A stretch of DNA of 5,585 bases, taken from Desulfobulbaceae bacterium UBA5628. Lineage in GTDB: Bacteria > Desulfobacterota > Desulfobulbia > Desulfobulbales > Desulfurivibrionaceae. The DNA is taken from assembly GCA_002421565.1 (NCBI GenBank), contig DIKC01000083.1, forward strand, positions 1,989-7,573, in the 5' to 3' direction. The notes below the pieces were generated by a model. That model had not been told where the DNA came from, did not search any database, and saw only the letters and a program-made list of their open reading frames with translations. Below are positions 1 through 5,376 of this stretch, piece by piece. Both the position numbers and the translations under genes were made by a program. Within the stretch, counting starts at the first letter, position 1. The number at the start of each line of letters is the position of its first letter.

Positions 1-1132
1 TGGTGCCCGGCTCGCCCCAGACCACCGGCCCGCTTTCCCAGGTAAGCGGCCGGCCCAGGCGGCTCACCGATTTGCCGTTGCTCTCCATGTCCAGTTGCTG
101 GAGATGGGCGGCGAAACGGACCAGGGCCTGGCTGTAAGGGAGGATCGCCACGCTCTGGTGGCCGAGGAAGTTGCGGTTCCAGGCCCCGAGCAGGGCGAGC
201 AGCAGGGCCGGATTGCGGCGGATATCCGGCTCTGCCGCCGCCTCGTCCATCTCATTGGCCCCCCGGAGAATCTCCTCGACCTGTTCGTAACCGAGGGCAA
301 AGCCGAGCATCACCGCCCCCACCATGGAGGTGGCGCTGTAGCGGCCGCCGATGTAGTCGAACATATGGAATGACCGGAGATAGCGGGCCGGGTTGTCCAT
401 CGGGCTGCCCTGGCCGGTGACCGCCAGGAAATGGCGTTCCGGGGTCAGCCCGGCCCGTTGAAAGGCGTGGCGGACCAGTTCCTCGTTGGTCAGGGTTTCC
501 AGGGTGGAGCCGCTTTTGGACACCACGTTGACCAGGGTGCGGGAAAGATCGAGCCCGGCCAGCACCGCCGCCGCGTCATCGGGATCGACATTGCTGATGA
601 AATGAACCCGCCGGCCCGGGCGGGCAAAGGCGGCCAAGGCGAGATAAAGGGCGCGGGGGCCGAGATCGGAGCCGCCGATCCCCACCTGGATCAGGTCGGT
701 GAAGGGATCGCTCTGGTCGTTGAGAAAATCCTTGAGCTTGGCCAGCTCGGTTTTGGCCTGGCTGGTGGCATCCGGGGCCTGGGGGGCGGGGCTGAAAATA
801 TCGCGGCAGGCGGTGTGCAGCACCTGGCGGTTTTCGCTCTCCACCCCCTCGATCCGGTTCAGCACCGCCCCTTGCCGCATCAGGTTGAACTGTTCAATCA
901 GGGCCGCTTCGTCGGCCAGTTGCTGGAGGGCGGTCAGGCCCGCCTCGTTAAGCCGCTGGCCGAAGAAAAGCAGCTCGAAGCCGCCGCCGGTCGCCCGGAA
1001 TTGCGCGATCCGGGCCGGATCGACCACTCCGGGGGCAGTCAGGTCCGGAAGGGTGGACGCCAGTTGCCGCAGTTTTTTTTGTGCAATTAACGAATTGAAA
1101 TCCTTGTATAATTTCTGGATGTCCGGTTGCAT
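1..1132 (-). CDS. pgi: Glucose-6-phosphate isomerase, N-terminal 377 residues (cut by window edge)
   Basis: This cytosolic enzyme interconverts glucose 6-phosphate and fructose 6-phosphate in glycolysis and gluconeogenesis. The reverse strand is open from an ATG at 1132-1130 to the window edge. The SIS sugar-phosphate fold is clear: GIGGSDLGP at residues 151-159, SKSGSTLET at 205-213 (phosphate-binding loop), the PGI signature DYIGGRYS starting at residue 259, MESNGK further on, and WGEPGT at 372-377. E374 in the last motif corresponds to the conserved catalytic-site glutamate of the family. The reading frame stops exactly where the family continues with NGQHA, so roughly 150-170 residues, including the later catalytic lysine and histidine region, lie outside the window. 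The start is supported by AAGGAG (1143-1138 on this strand) five bases upstream. The first 20 codons are AT-rich and include an A8 run coding Gln-Lys-Lys. The gene is divergent from the J-domain gene. Recognition is very secure. Confidence 0.96.
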   Translation of the reverse strand, partial: MQPDIQKLYKDFNSLIAQKKLRQLASTLPDLTAPGVVDPARIAQFRATGGGFELLFFGQRLNEAGLTALQQLADEAALIEQFNLMRQGAVLNRIEGVESENRQVLHTACRDIFSPAPQAPDATSQAKTELAKLKDFLNDQSDPFTDLIQVGIGGSDLGPRALYLALAAFARPGRRVHFISNVDPDDAAAVLAGLDLSRTLVNVVSKSGSTLETLTNEELVRHAFQRAGLTPERHFLAVTGQGSPMDNPARYLRSFHMFDYIGGRYSATSMVGAVMLGFALGYEQVEEILRGANEMDEAAAEPDIRRNPALLLALLGAWNRNFLGHQSVAILPYSQALVRFAAHLQQLDMESNGKSVSRLGRPLTWESGPVVWGEPGT

Positions 1133-1339
1133 CGCTGCTCCTTGACTGGGCCGCGGCCGGGCGTCCTGCGTAAATACGCTTGCCCATGCCTTTTTTTTCT
1201 GCTAAAAAAAATGCTGAAGATGGGTGTCGGTTAATCCGTAAGGTAACTGACAGCTTGGTCAAAGTATAGCGTATTCGGGCGGCCGATCGGCAAGAATTTT
1301 CCCGGCCCGGGTTAAGGTCGGGGAGCAAGGAGCAATGGC
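1133..1339. promoter_or_regulatory. Divergent intergenic control region between pgi and the J-domain gene
   Basis: This 207-base gap must hold promoters for both outward-facing genes. It is visibly more AT-rich than its surroundings. It contains a T8-CTGCT-A8 inverted repeat (1191-1211), a GGCCGCGGCC palindrome (1149-1158) close to the pgi ribosome site, and a GCCGATCGGC palindrome (1282-1291) on the J-gene side. For the plus strand, CTGACA at 1247-1252 resembles a -35 box, with the poor match CGTATT 17 bases downstream and TATAGC at 1265-1270 too close. I cannot name a convincing sigma-70 promoter on either strand, nor a recognisable operator. Confidence 0.5.
1191..1211. repeat. T8/A8 inverted repeat with a 5-base centre
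   Basis: Eight Ts (1191-1198), the centre CTGCT, then eight As (1204-1211) form a perfect 8+8 inverted repeat in otherwise GC-rich DNA. The all-A:T stem would be weak as RNA. As DNA the two A-tracts would be stiff and bent, as in UP-element-like or nucleoid-protein sites. It lies between the two divergent genes, 59 bases from the pgi start. The function is inferred only from position and composition. Confidence 0.6.
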
Positions 1340-2218
1340 ATGACCGTGGTGGTGGCGGAAAAGGAACTTTATCAGGCTTGCCAGGTGATTTTCGGGCCGG
1401 AGCTGGATATTTCCCGCGAGTTCCTGGAGTATCTGCAACTCTCCGGGGTCAAGAGCGCCTACCGCAAGCGGGCCATGGAGACCCATCCCGACCGGGCCGC
1501 GGTCGAGGGCCTGGTACTCGCCCAGCCCAGCGTCGAGTTGTTTCATAATGTCCAGCAGGCCTATGAAAATCTGGTCAATTATCTCAAGGCCCGGGAAAAC
1601 GGTTTCCGGTTGCTGAGTACGGCCACGGCCGCCGATTGGCGCAATCGCCATTCCTGGACGCGGCCGCAGCCTCGGCCGCGTCCCCGTCCCAAGCCGGCCG
1701 CCGAACCAGGTCAGGCGCGGCACCATGACCGGCATGGGCAGCCCCGGCAACAAAGGGATCGTTCCGGCCCCTTTACCACTTTCTGGAAGGTCGAGGAGTT
1801 CTACAGCGGGCCGCTGCCCAACCGGCGGCTCTTGTTGGGGCATTTTCTCTATTATTCCGGGGTTGCGACCTGGCGTTCCATTGTCCATGCCTTGATCTGG
1901 CAACGTACCAACCGGCCGCGGATCGGCGAAATGGGCCGCCGTTTCGGGATGCTGAACGAGGATGAGATCAAAATCATCCTCCGCCGCAAGGAGTTGTTGC
2001 AGCCCTTTGGGGCCTCGGCCTTGGCTCTGGGCCTGCTCACCGGCCGGGAGCTTGGCTTTCTGATCCAGGCCCAGAAACGGGCCCAGAAAAAAATCGGCGA
2101 GTATTTTCTGGAGCAGCGGTTGTTGCAGCCCCAGCAACTGGCCTGTCTCATCCGCCAATACCATGAACACAACGCCCGTCTGGCCGGGGCCTGCAACTAC
2201 GGCCGCAGCCGGCGCTGA
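1340..2218 (+). CDS. J-domain (DnaJ-like) protein with four C-terminal MshEN/T2SSE-N-like repeats
   Basis: Predicted cytosolic Hsp70 co-chaperone of 292 residues. The HPD tripeptide (49-51) follows a basic helix II-like stretch, YRKRAMETHPD, and precedes a helix III-like stretch, NVQQAYENL (70-78). The segment between helix I and helix II is longer than in classical DnaJ. There is no G/F region, zinc-finger CXXCXGXG motif or DnaJ C-terminal domain. Residues 101-145 form a Pro/Arg/His-rich linker that includes alternating Pro-Arg at 108-117. Residues 166-274 hold four units of 28-29 residues with glycines at 167, 196, 224 and 253. No signal peptide or membrane span is visible. The start is chosen because AAGGAG (1327-1332) lies seven bases upstream; an ATG at 1335 reads only two codons to a stop. 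It is the first gene of a likely operon with the M48 protease, 27 bases downstream. The J domain is fairly secure; the partner and substrate are unknown. Confidence 0.85.
   Translation: MTVVVAEKELYQACQVIFGPELDISREFLEYLQLSGVKSAYRKRAMETHPDRAAVEGLVLAQPSVELFHNVQQAYENLVNYLKARENGFRLLSTATAADWRNRHSWTRPQPRPRPRPKPAAEPGQARHHDRHGQPRQQRDRSGPFTTFWKVEEFYSGPLPNRRLLLGHFLYYSGVATWRSIVHALIWQRTNRPRIGEMGRRFGMLNEDEIKIILRRKELLQPFGASALALGLLTGRELGFLIQAQKRAQKKIGEYFLEQRLLQPQQLACLIRQYHEHNARLAGACNYGRSRR
1661..1696 (+). other. Pro/Arg dipeptide-rich linker in the J-domain protein
   Basis: Codons 108-119 encode an alternating Arg-Pro/Pro-Arg tract inside a longer basic, probably disordered linker (about residues 101-145) between the J domain and the repeat domain. 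It most likely acts as a flexible spacer, though a polybasic tract could also contact acidic lipid or nucleic acid. The tract itself is read directly from the sequence; the role is inferred. Confidence 0.6.
1835..2161 (+). repeat. Four tandem 28-29-residue protein repeats (MshEN/T2SSE-N-like motif)
   Basis: Residues 166-274 of the J-domain protein repeat the pattern hydrophobic-Gly, seven residues to a second Gly (Gly in three units, Arg in the last), two hydrophobics, often Thr/Asn/Gln, then a helix with hydrophobics at +14, +17 and +18 and often Gln at +21. The leading glycines are G167, G196, G224 and G253. Second-position residues are G174, G203, G231 and R260. Position +21 is Q188, K217, Q245 and Y274. 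This resembles the motif RLGxxL..G.L....L..AL..Q of MshEN, the N-terminal domain of type II secretion/pilus ATPases. Only the second unit keeps Arg at the first position (R194-I-G), so cyclic di-GMP binding is uncertain. The DNA itself is not a tandem repeat. Confidence 0.6.
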
Positions 2219-2245
2219 AGTCGAACCCTTCCTCTTTCCGTCGCG

Positions 2246-4054
2246 GTGCCATACAATACCATCATCTATCTCCTGCTCGTCATTCTGATGCTCTCCACCA
2301 AGGGAGTGCCGGAGACGCCGCCGTTTGCCCCGGCCCTGACCGGGCTGCTCTTTGCGGCCAAAGCAATGCTCTACGCCTGGCTGGTGCGGCGCGGTTTTCG
2401 TCGCGCTGCTCCCTTGGCGGCGGGATATTTCGCGGCTGAACAGCGCTATTCCATTCTGGCCCTGCTGTTCTTCGGGCTGGATGTCTATCTCCTTGACGTG
2501 AAATACTATCTGGTCGGACTGCCGGGGGCCGGGCTCCTGCCCTCCCTGGCCGACTACGGCGGCCTGGCCCTTTTTCTCTCCTATCCGCTGATCCTCTGGA
2601 GCCAGGCCCGCCCCCTTTACGGCCGGGTTTTCGGGGGGGCGCCCCGGCTCGGCGCCTTTCTCGCGACCAATCTCAAGGTCAACCTGGCCGTTCTCCTGCC
2701 CTGGCTGCTGATAACCTTGCTGGCCGATCTCCTGGCCCTGATTCCCGACGGGCCGCTGGCGGGGCTGCTCGCCTCTCCCTGGGGCGAGCCGCTCTTGATC
2801 CTGTTTTTTCTGCTGGCCCTGCTCCTGGTTTTTCCGGCGGTGATCGTCCGCCTTTGGGGCTGCCGTTCCCTGCCGGAGGGAGGGCTGCGCCGCCGGATCG
2901 AAGAATTTTGCCGCCAGCACCGGATCAAGGTCAACGACATTATGCTCTGGCCGCTTTTTGAAGGACGGATGCTGACCGCCGGGGTGATCGGAATTACCGG
3001 CCGCTGCCGTTATCTGCTCATCACCCCGGCCCTGATCGAGGCCCTTACGCCGGAGGAACTGGATGCGGTGATGGCCCATGAAATCGGCCATATCCGTCTT
3101 TATCACCTGCCCCTGTATCTGCTTTTCTTTCTGGGCTTCGGCCTGTTGGCCCAGTTCGCCGCTTACCCCTTTCTGGCCCTGGTGCTGGGTTCCGAGACCC
3201 TTTACCGGCTGGTGGATATTTCCGGCCGGTCGCCGCTGGCGCTTTTTACCCTGATCAGCACCGGTTCCCTGGTCTTGCTGCTGGTTCTTTATTTCCGTTT
3301 TCTGTTCGGATTTTTCATGCGCAATTTCGAGCGGCAGGCGGATCTTTACGCCCTTGAAAGCATCGGCCGGGCCGGGCCGCTGGTAACGGTCTTTGAAAAA
3401 ATCGCCCGCTTGAGCGGCAATATCCGCGATCTCCCGAGCTGGCACCATTTCAGTATCGGCCAGCGGATCGATTATCTTCTGGCCAGCGAACGCGAGCCGC
3501 GCCTGATCGGCCGCCATCAGGGCAAGGTCTATCTTGCCCTGACCCTCTTTCTGGGGCTGTTGATCACGGTGGTCGTCGGTCTGTGGCGGTTGCCCCCCGA
3601 TCTTTTGGAGGGGGCGCCCAAGGCCCGTTTTGCCGAGGCCCTGGTCATGGAGAAAAGCCGGGCCGAGCCGGATAATCAGCTCTGGCCCCGGCTGCTTGGC
3701 GATTTGCTGGCCGGGCGGCAACGCTATTCCGAGGCAATGGCCGCCTATGAAGATTCCCTGGCCCGTGACCCGGAACAGGCCGAGGTGCTGAACAATCTCG
3801 CCTGGCTGCTGCTCACTGCCTCCGATCCGGCGATGCTCGATGCCGAACGGGCCTTGGCGCTGGCCGAACGGGCGGTGGCGCTGCAACCGGCCCCTTATAT
3901 TATCGATACCCTGGCCACCGCTTATTGGGCCACGGGAGAGCGCCAACAGGCGCTGGCGCTGGCCGGGCAGGCAATGGCCGCCGATCCGGCCAATCGCCCC
4001 CATTACCAGGAACAGTTGCGGCGTTTTCAAGGAAACTGGCCGCAAGATCGTTGA
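2246..4054 (+). CDS. Polytopic membrane M48-family zinc metallopeptidase with C-terminal TPR repeats
   Basis: Predicted inner-membrane protease of 602 residues, related to HtpX/Ste24-type M48 peptidases. The zinc motif HEIGH is at 278-282, preceded by the typical TPEELDAVMA. The third zinc ligand is E362 in the ERQAD motif, with D366 conserved. Hydrophobic spans lie at about 4-17, 29-46, 68-90, 104-118, 143-165, 182-203, 289-315, 331-356 and 428-447. Residues 481-583 contain about three TPR units, each ending in a D/QP-type turn (NPE-like DPE at 508-510, QPA at 547-549, DPAN at 580-583). This is longer than plain HtpX and differs from BepA, which is periplasmic without membrane spans. The start is GTG at 2246; the only other good in-frame start, ATG at 2288, would remove most of the first span. 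Neither has a Shine-Dalgarno sequence. It probably depends on translation of the upstream J-domain gene, whose stop is 27 bases earlier in the same frame. Confidence 0.88.
   Translation: MPYNTIIYLLLVILMLSTKGVPETPPFAPALTGLLFAAKAMLYAWLVRRGFRRAAPLAAGYFAAEQRYSILALLFFGLDVYLLDVKYYLVGLPGAGLLPSLADYGGLALFLSYPLILWSQARPLYGRVFGGAPRLGAFLATNLKVNLAVLLPWLLITLLADLLALIPDGPLAGLLASPWGEPLLILFFLLALLLVFPAVIVRLWGCRSLPEGGLRRRIEEFCRQHRIKVNDIMLWPLFEGRMLTAGVIGITGRCRYLLITPALIEALTPEELDAVMAHEIGHIRLYHLPLYLLFFLGFGLLAQFAAYPFLALVLGSETLYRLVDISGRSPLALFTLISTGSLVLLLVLYFRFLFGFFMRNFERQADLYALESIGRAGPLVTVFEKIARLSGNIRDLPSWHHFSIGQRIDYLLASEREPRLIGRHQGKVYLALTLFLGLLITVVVGLWRLPPDLLEGAPKARFAEALVMEKSRAEPDNQLWPRLLGDLLAGRQRYSEAMAAYEDSLARDPEQAEVLNNLAWLLLTASDPAMLDAERALALAERAVALQPAPYIIDTLATAYWATGERQQALALAGQAMAADPANRPHYQEQLRRFQGNWPQDR
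3686..3994 (+). other. TPR block of the M48 protease
   Basis: Codons 481-583 encode helical hairpins with TPR spacing of small and aromatic residues: GDLLAGRQRYSEAMAAYEDSL, then NNLAWLL...ALALAERAVAL with an insertion of a few residues, then DTLATAYWATGERQQALALA. TPRs bind peptides or partner proteins, so this block probably selects substrate or docks a partner after the last membrane span. Which side of the membrane it faces cannot be decided from the sequence by eye. Confidence 0.8.
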
Positions 4055-4060
4055 GCAGTG

Positions 4061-4066
4061 AGGAGG
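4061..4066 (+). promoter_or_regulatory. Shine-Dalgarno site fixing the cobO start
   Basis: AGGAGG lies eight bases before the ATG at 4075. It decides between this start and an in-frame ATG at 3925, which would lie deep inside the protease gene. The site sits in the 20-base gap after the protease stop codon. Confidence 0.85.
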
Positions 4067-4074
4067 ATTCAGGT

Positions 4075-4587
4075 ATGGCAGGAATCGTGATGGTATATAC
4101 CGGCCACGGCAAGGGCAAGACCTGCGCCGCCATGGGGCAGGCCATGCGGGCCGCCGGTCACGGCCTGCGGGTCTGTCTGCTCCAGTTCATCAAGGCCCGG
4201 CCCACCGGCGAAAGCGCCATGCTGGCCGTTCTGGCGGAGCGGATCGAGTATCATCAGGTCGGTTCCGGCTTCAGCTGGCAGCAAAAGGATCAGGCTTTGT
4301 TCCGCGAGACCGCCCTGGCCGGCTGGCAACTGGCCTTGGAAAAACTCGCCGGCGGCTATGATTTGCTGGTGCTGGACGAGCTGACCTATCTGATCCATTT
4401 CGGTTTTCTGACCGAAACCGAGGTGGTGGCGGCCTTGGCTGCCCGTCCGGCCGGGATGCATGTGGTGATCACCGGCCGCCACGCCGGGTCGGAACTGCTC
4501 GCCGCCGCCGATCTGGTCACCGAGATGCGGGAGTTGAAGCATCCCTATCGCCTGGGAATACAGGCCCAGAAGGGGGTTGAGTTTTAA
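4075..4587 (+). CDS. cobO: Cob(I)alamin / cob(I)yrinic acid a,c-diamide adenosyltransferase (CobA/CobO/BtuR type)
   Basis: This 170-residue cytosolic enzyme transfers the adenosyl group of ATP to the reduced Co(I) corrinoid, giving coenzyme B12 forms in synthesis or salvage. The P-loop TGHGKGKT is at residues 9-16 at the extreme N-terminus, as is usual for this family. A Walker-B-like VLDELTYL lies at 99-106, VITGR at 131-135, and the conserved tail KHPYRLGIQAQKGVEF at 155-170. It is shorter at the N-terminus than E. coli BtuR, matching the compact form found in many bacteria. The start is set by AGGAGG eight bases upstream. The gene follows the protease by 20 bases and is probably in the same transcript, although no functional link is obvious. 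No cobalamin riboswitch fits in the gap. Its TAA overlaps the stop of the convergent flavodoxin-like gene. Whether it acts in synthesis or only salvage cannot be told here. Confidence 0.94.
   Translation: MAGIVMVYTGHGKGKTCAAMGQAMRAAGHGLRVCLLQFIKARPTGESAMLAVLAERIEYHQVGSGFSWQQKDQALFRETALAGWQLALEKLAGGYDLLVLDELTYLIHFGFLTETEVVAALAARPAGMHVVITGRHAGSELLAAADLVTEMRELKHPYRLGIQAQKGVEF
4584..4587. other. Shared TTAA: overlapping stop codons of convergent genes
   Basis: The palindrome TTAA provides TAA for cobO on the plus strand (4585-4587) and TAA for the flavodoxin-like gene on the minus strand (4586-4584). The coding regions therefore overlap by four bases, with no room for a bidirectional terminator between them. 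No hairpin with a T-run is visible close by on either strand. Confidence 0.9.
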
Positions 4588-5276
4588 GGCAGGCGGATGA
4601 GGTTGGGGATGGCGCCCTGTTGCAGGCTTTGGCCGAGCGTGTGGCCCAGTCGGCCGGCTTCGTCGAACTGTTCCCGGTTGTGGCCGAAGCGGCGGTAAAC
4701 CCGGCCGATCAGGGGCGAGCGCTCCGGGGCGGTGCCGGCGATCTTGAGGAAGACCCCGATGGTGCGCCACGGTTCGGCCTGGGGATGGTCAAAGACCAGC
4801 GGCCCCAGCGGTTGCGCCCCGATTTGCCGCAATCTGCCTTGCAGGTAGCACCAATGGCGGCGCCAGTAACCCCGGCAGGAGATCAGGGCCAGCACCGGTT
4901 TGCCGCGCAGGAGATTGGGATATTGGTCGAGCAGGGCCAGCACCGGGCCGCTGGGGTTGAACGACCAGGTGGGGCCGGCCAGGATTACCAGTTCGTAATC
5001 GTCGGGGGAGGGGGTTTCCGGTTGCAGGATCACCACCCGCTGCCGGAAAAGGGTGGTAATCATCATCCGGATGGTGCGGGGGATGGTGCCAACCGGGAAG
5101 CGCAGCGGGATCGCCGGTTGCAGGCGTTCGCTCCGGACCTCGATCCCTTCCTCCCGGAGACCGGCGATCAGCCGTTGCACCAGGCCGCCGCTCTGGCCGC
5201 TGAAGGAATAAAAGAGCACCAGGACCCTGAGGGGGGCGGGGGGTGCTGGCGGCTCATGGGGGTTATCTGCAATCAT
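4584..5276 (-). CDS. Flavodoxin-fold protein (DarA-like, 'dialkylresorcinol condensing enzyme' family)
   Basis: Predicted cytosolic FMN-binding protein of 230 residues. After a Pro-rich N-terminus (residues 1-16), a flavodoxin beta-alpha unit starts: LRVLVLFYSFSGQSG (16-30), where the SFSGQS loop takes the place of the FMN-phosphate loop. A second flavin-site loop is GPTWSFNPSGP (101-111), and SCRGYW (133-138) follows a third strand. From memory, the YSxSGQ, CRxxW-like and C-terminal RFG elements resemble proteins often labelled dialkylresorcinol condensing enzymes, a weakly founded name. The actual reaction is unknown. The start at 5276 is preferred because the fold begins right after it. 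An ATG at 5378 would overlap the start of the divergent hemG and add 34 non-conserved residues. No ribosome site precedes either start. The gene converges on cobO with a 4-base overlap and diverges from hemG. Its position suggests a possible electron-transfer role in tetrapyrrole metabolism, which is inference. Confidence 0.82.
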   Translation of the reverse strand: MIADNPHEPPAPPAPLRVLVLFYSFSGQSGGLVQRLIAGLREEGIEVRSERLQPAIPLRFPVGTIPRTIRMMITTLFRQRVVILQPETPSPDDYELVILAGPTWSFNPSGPVLALLDQYPNLLRGKPVLALISCRGYWRRHWCYLQGRLRQIGAQPLGPLVFDHPQAEPWRTIGVFLKIAGTAPERSPLIGRVYRRFGHNREQFDEAGRLGHTLGQSLQQGAIPNLIRLP

Positions 5277-5376
5277 GGCGGATTTTTTAGGTTGGTCGCG
5301 GAGTGAACGGGCGCATCGATAAGCCAGAGTAGGCGAGATCGGCCAGAAAAACAAGTGGAAAGGGAGCCGGCAGGGC
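5277..5376. promoter_or_regulatory. Divergent intergenic region between the flavodoxin-like gene and hemG
   Basis: A 100-base gap serves two outward-facing genes. On the plus strand, TTGGTC (5292-5297) with ATCGAT 17 bases later is only a weak promoter resemblance. GGGAG at 5362-5366 is a plausible ribosome site, ten bases before the hemG ATG. A T6 run lies at 5283-5288. I see no clear operator. Confidence 0.4.

Noticed and set aside
431..1145. Plus-strand open frames opposite pgi
   Set aside because: They lie antisense to a securely identified glucose-6-phosphate isomerase and show no family motifs.
1149..1158. GGCCGCGGCC palindrome in the pgi leader as an operator or hairpin
   Set aside because: It is a ten-base palindrome made only of G and C in GC-rich DNA, with no loop and no T-run, so chance is the simplest explanation.
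948..1328. Minus-strand frame of 126 codons running through the divergent intergenic region into pgi
   Set aside because: It overlaps the pgi N-terminus in another frame, has a low-complexity composition and no domain signal.
1335..1343. Two-codon frame ATG GCA TGA overlapping the J-gene start
   Set aside because: The Shine-Dalgarno sequence is only two bases from this ATG, which is too close, but is well placed for the ATG at 1340.
1259..4045. A 928-codon open frame on the minus strand across the J-domain and protease genes
   Set aside because: It is aligned codon-for-codon with the plus-strand genes, so it stays open only because they avoid TTA, CTA and TCA. Its translation is low-complexity and rich in Gln, Gly, Pro and Arg, while the plus strand has clear HPD, HEIGH and TPR motifs.
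3925..4074. N-terminal extension of cobO starting inside the protease gene
   Set aside because: The family starts with the P-loop almost at the N-terminus, and AGGAGG at 4061-4066 fits the ATG at 4075.
4055..4074. Cobalamin riboswitch before cobO
   Set aside because: The gap is 20 bases, far too short for the B12-box aptamer, and no such motif is visible.
4584..5306. Minus-strand frame over cobO and plus-strand frame over the flavodoxin-like gene as extra genes
   Set aside because: Both are opposite genes with clear motifs, and neither translation shows a recognisable domain.
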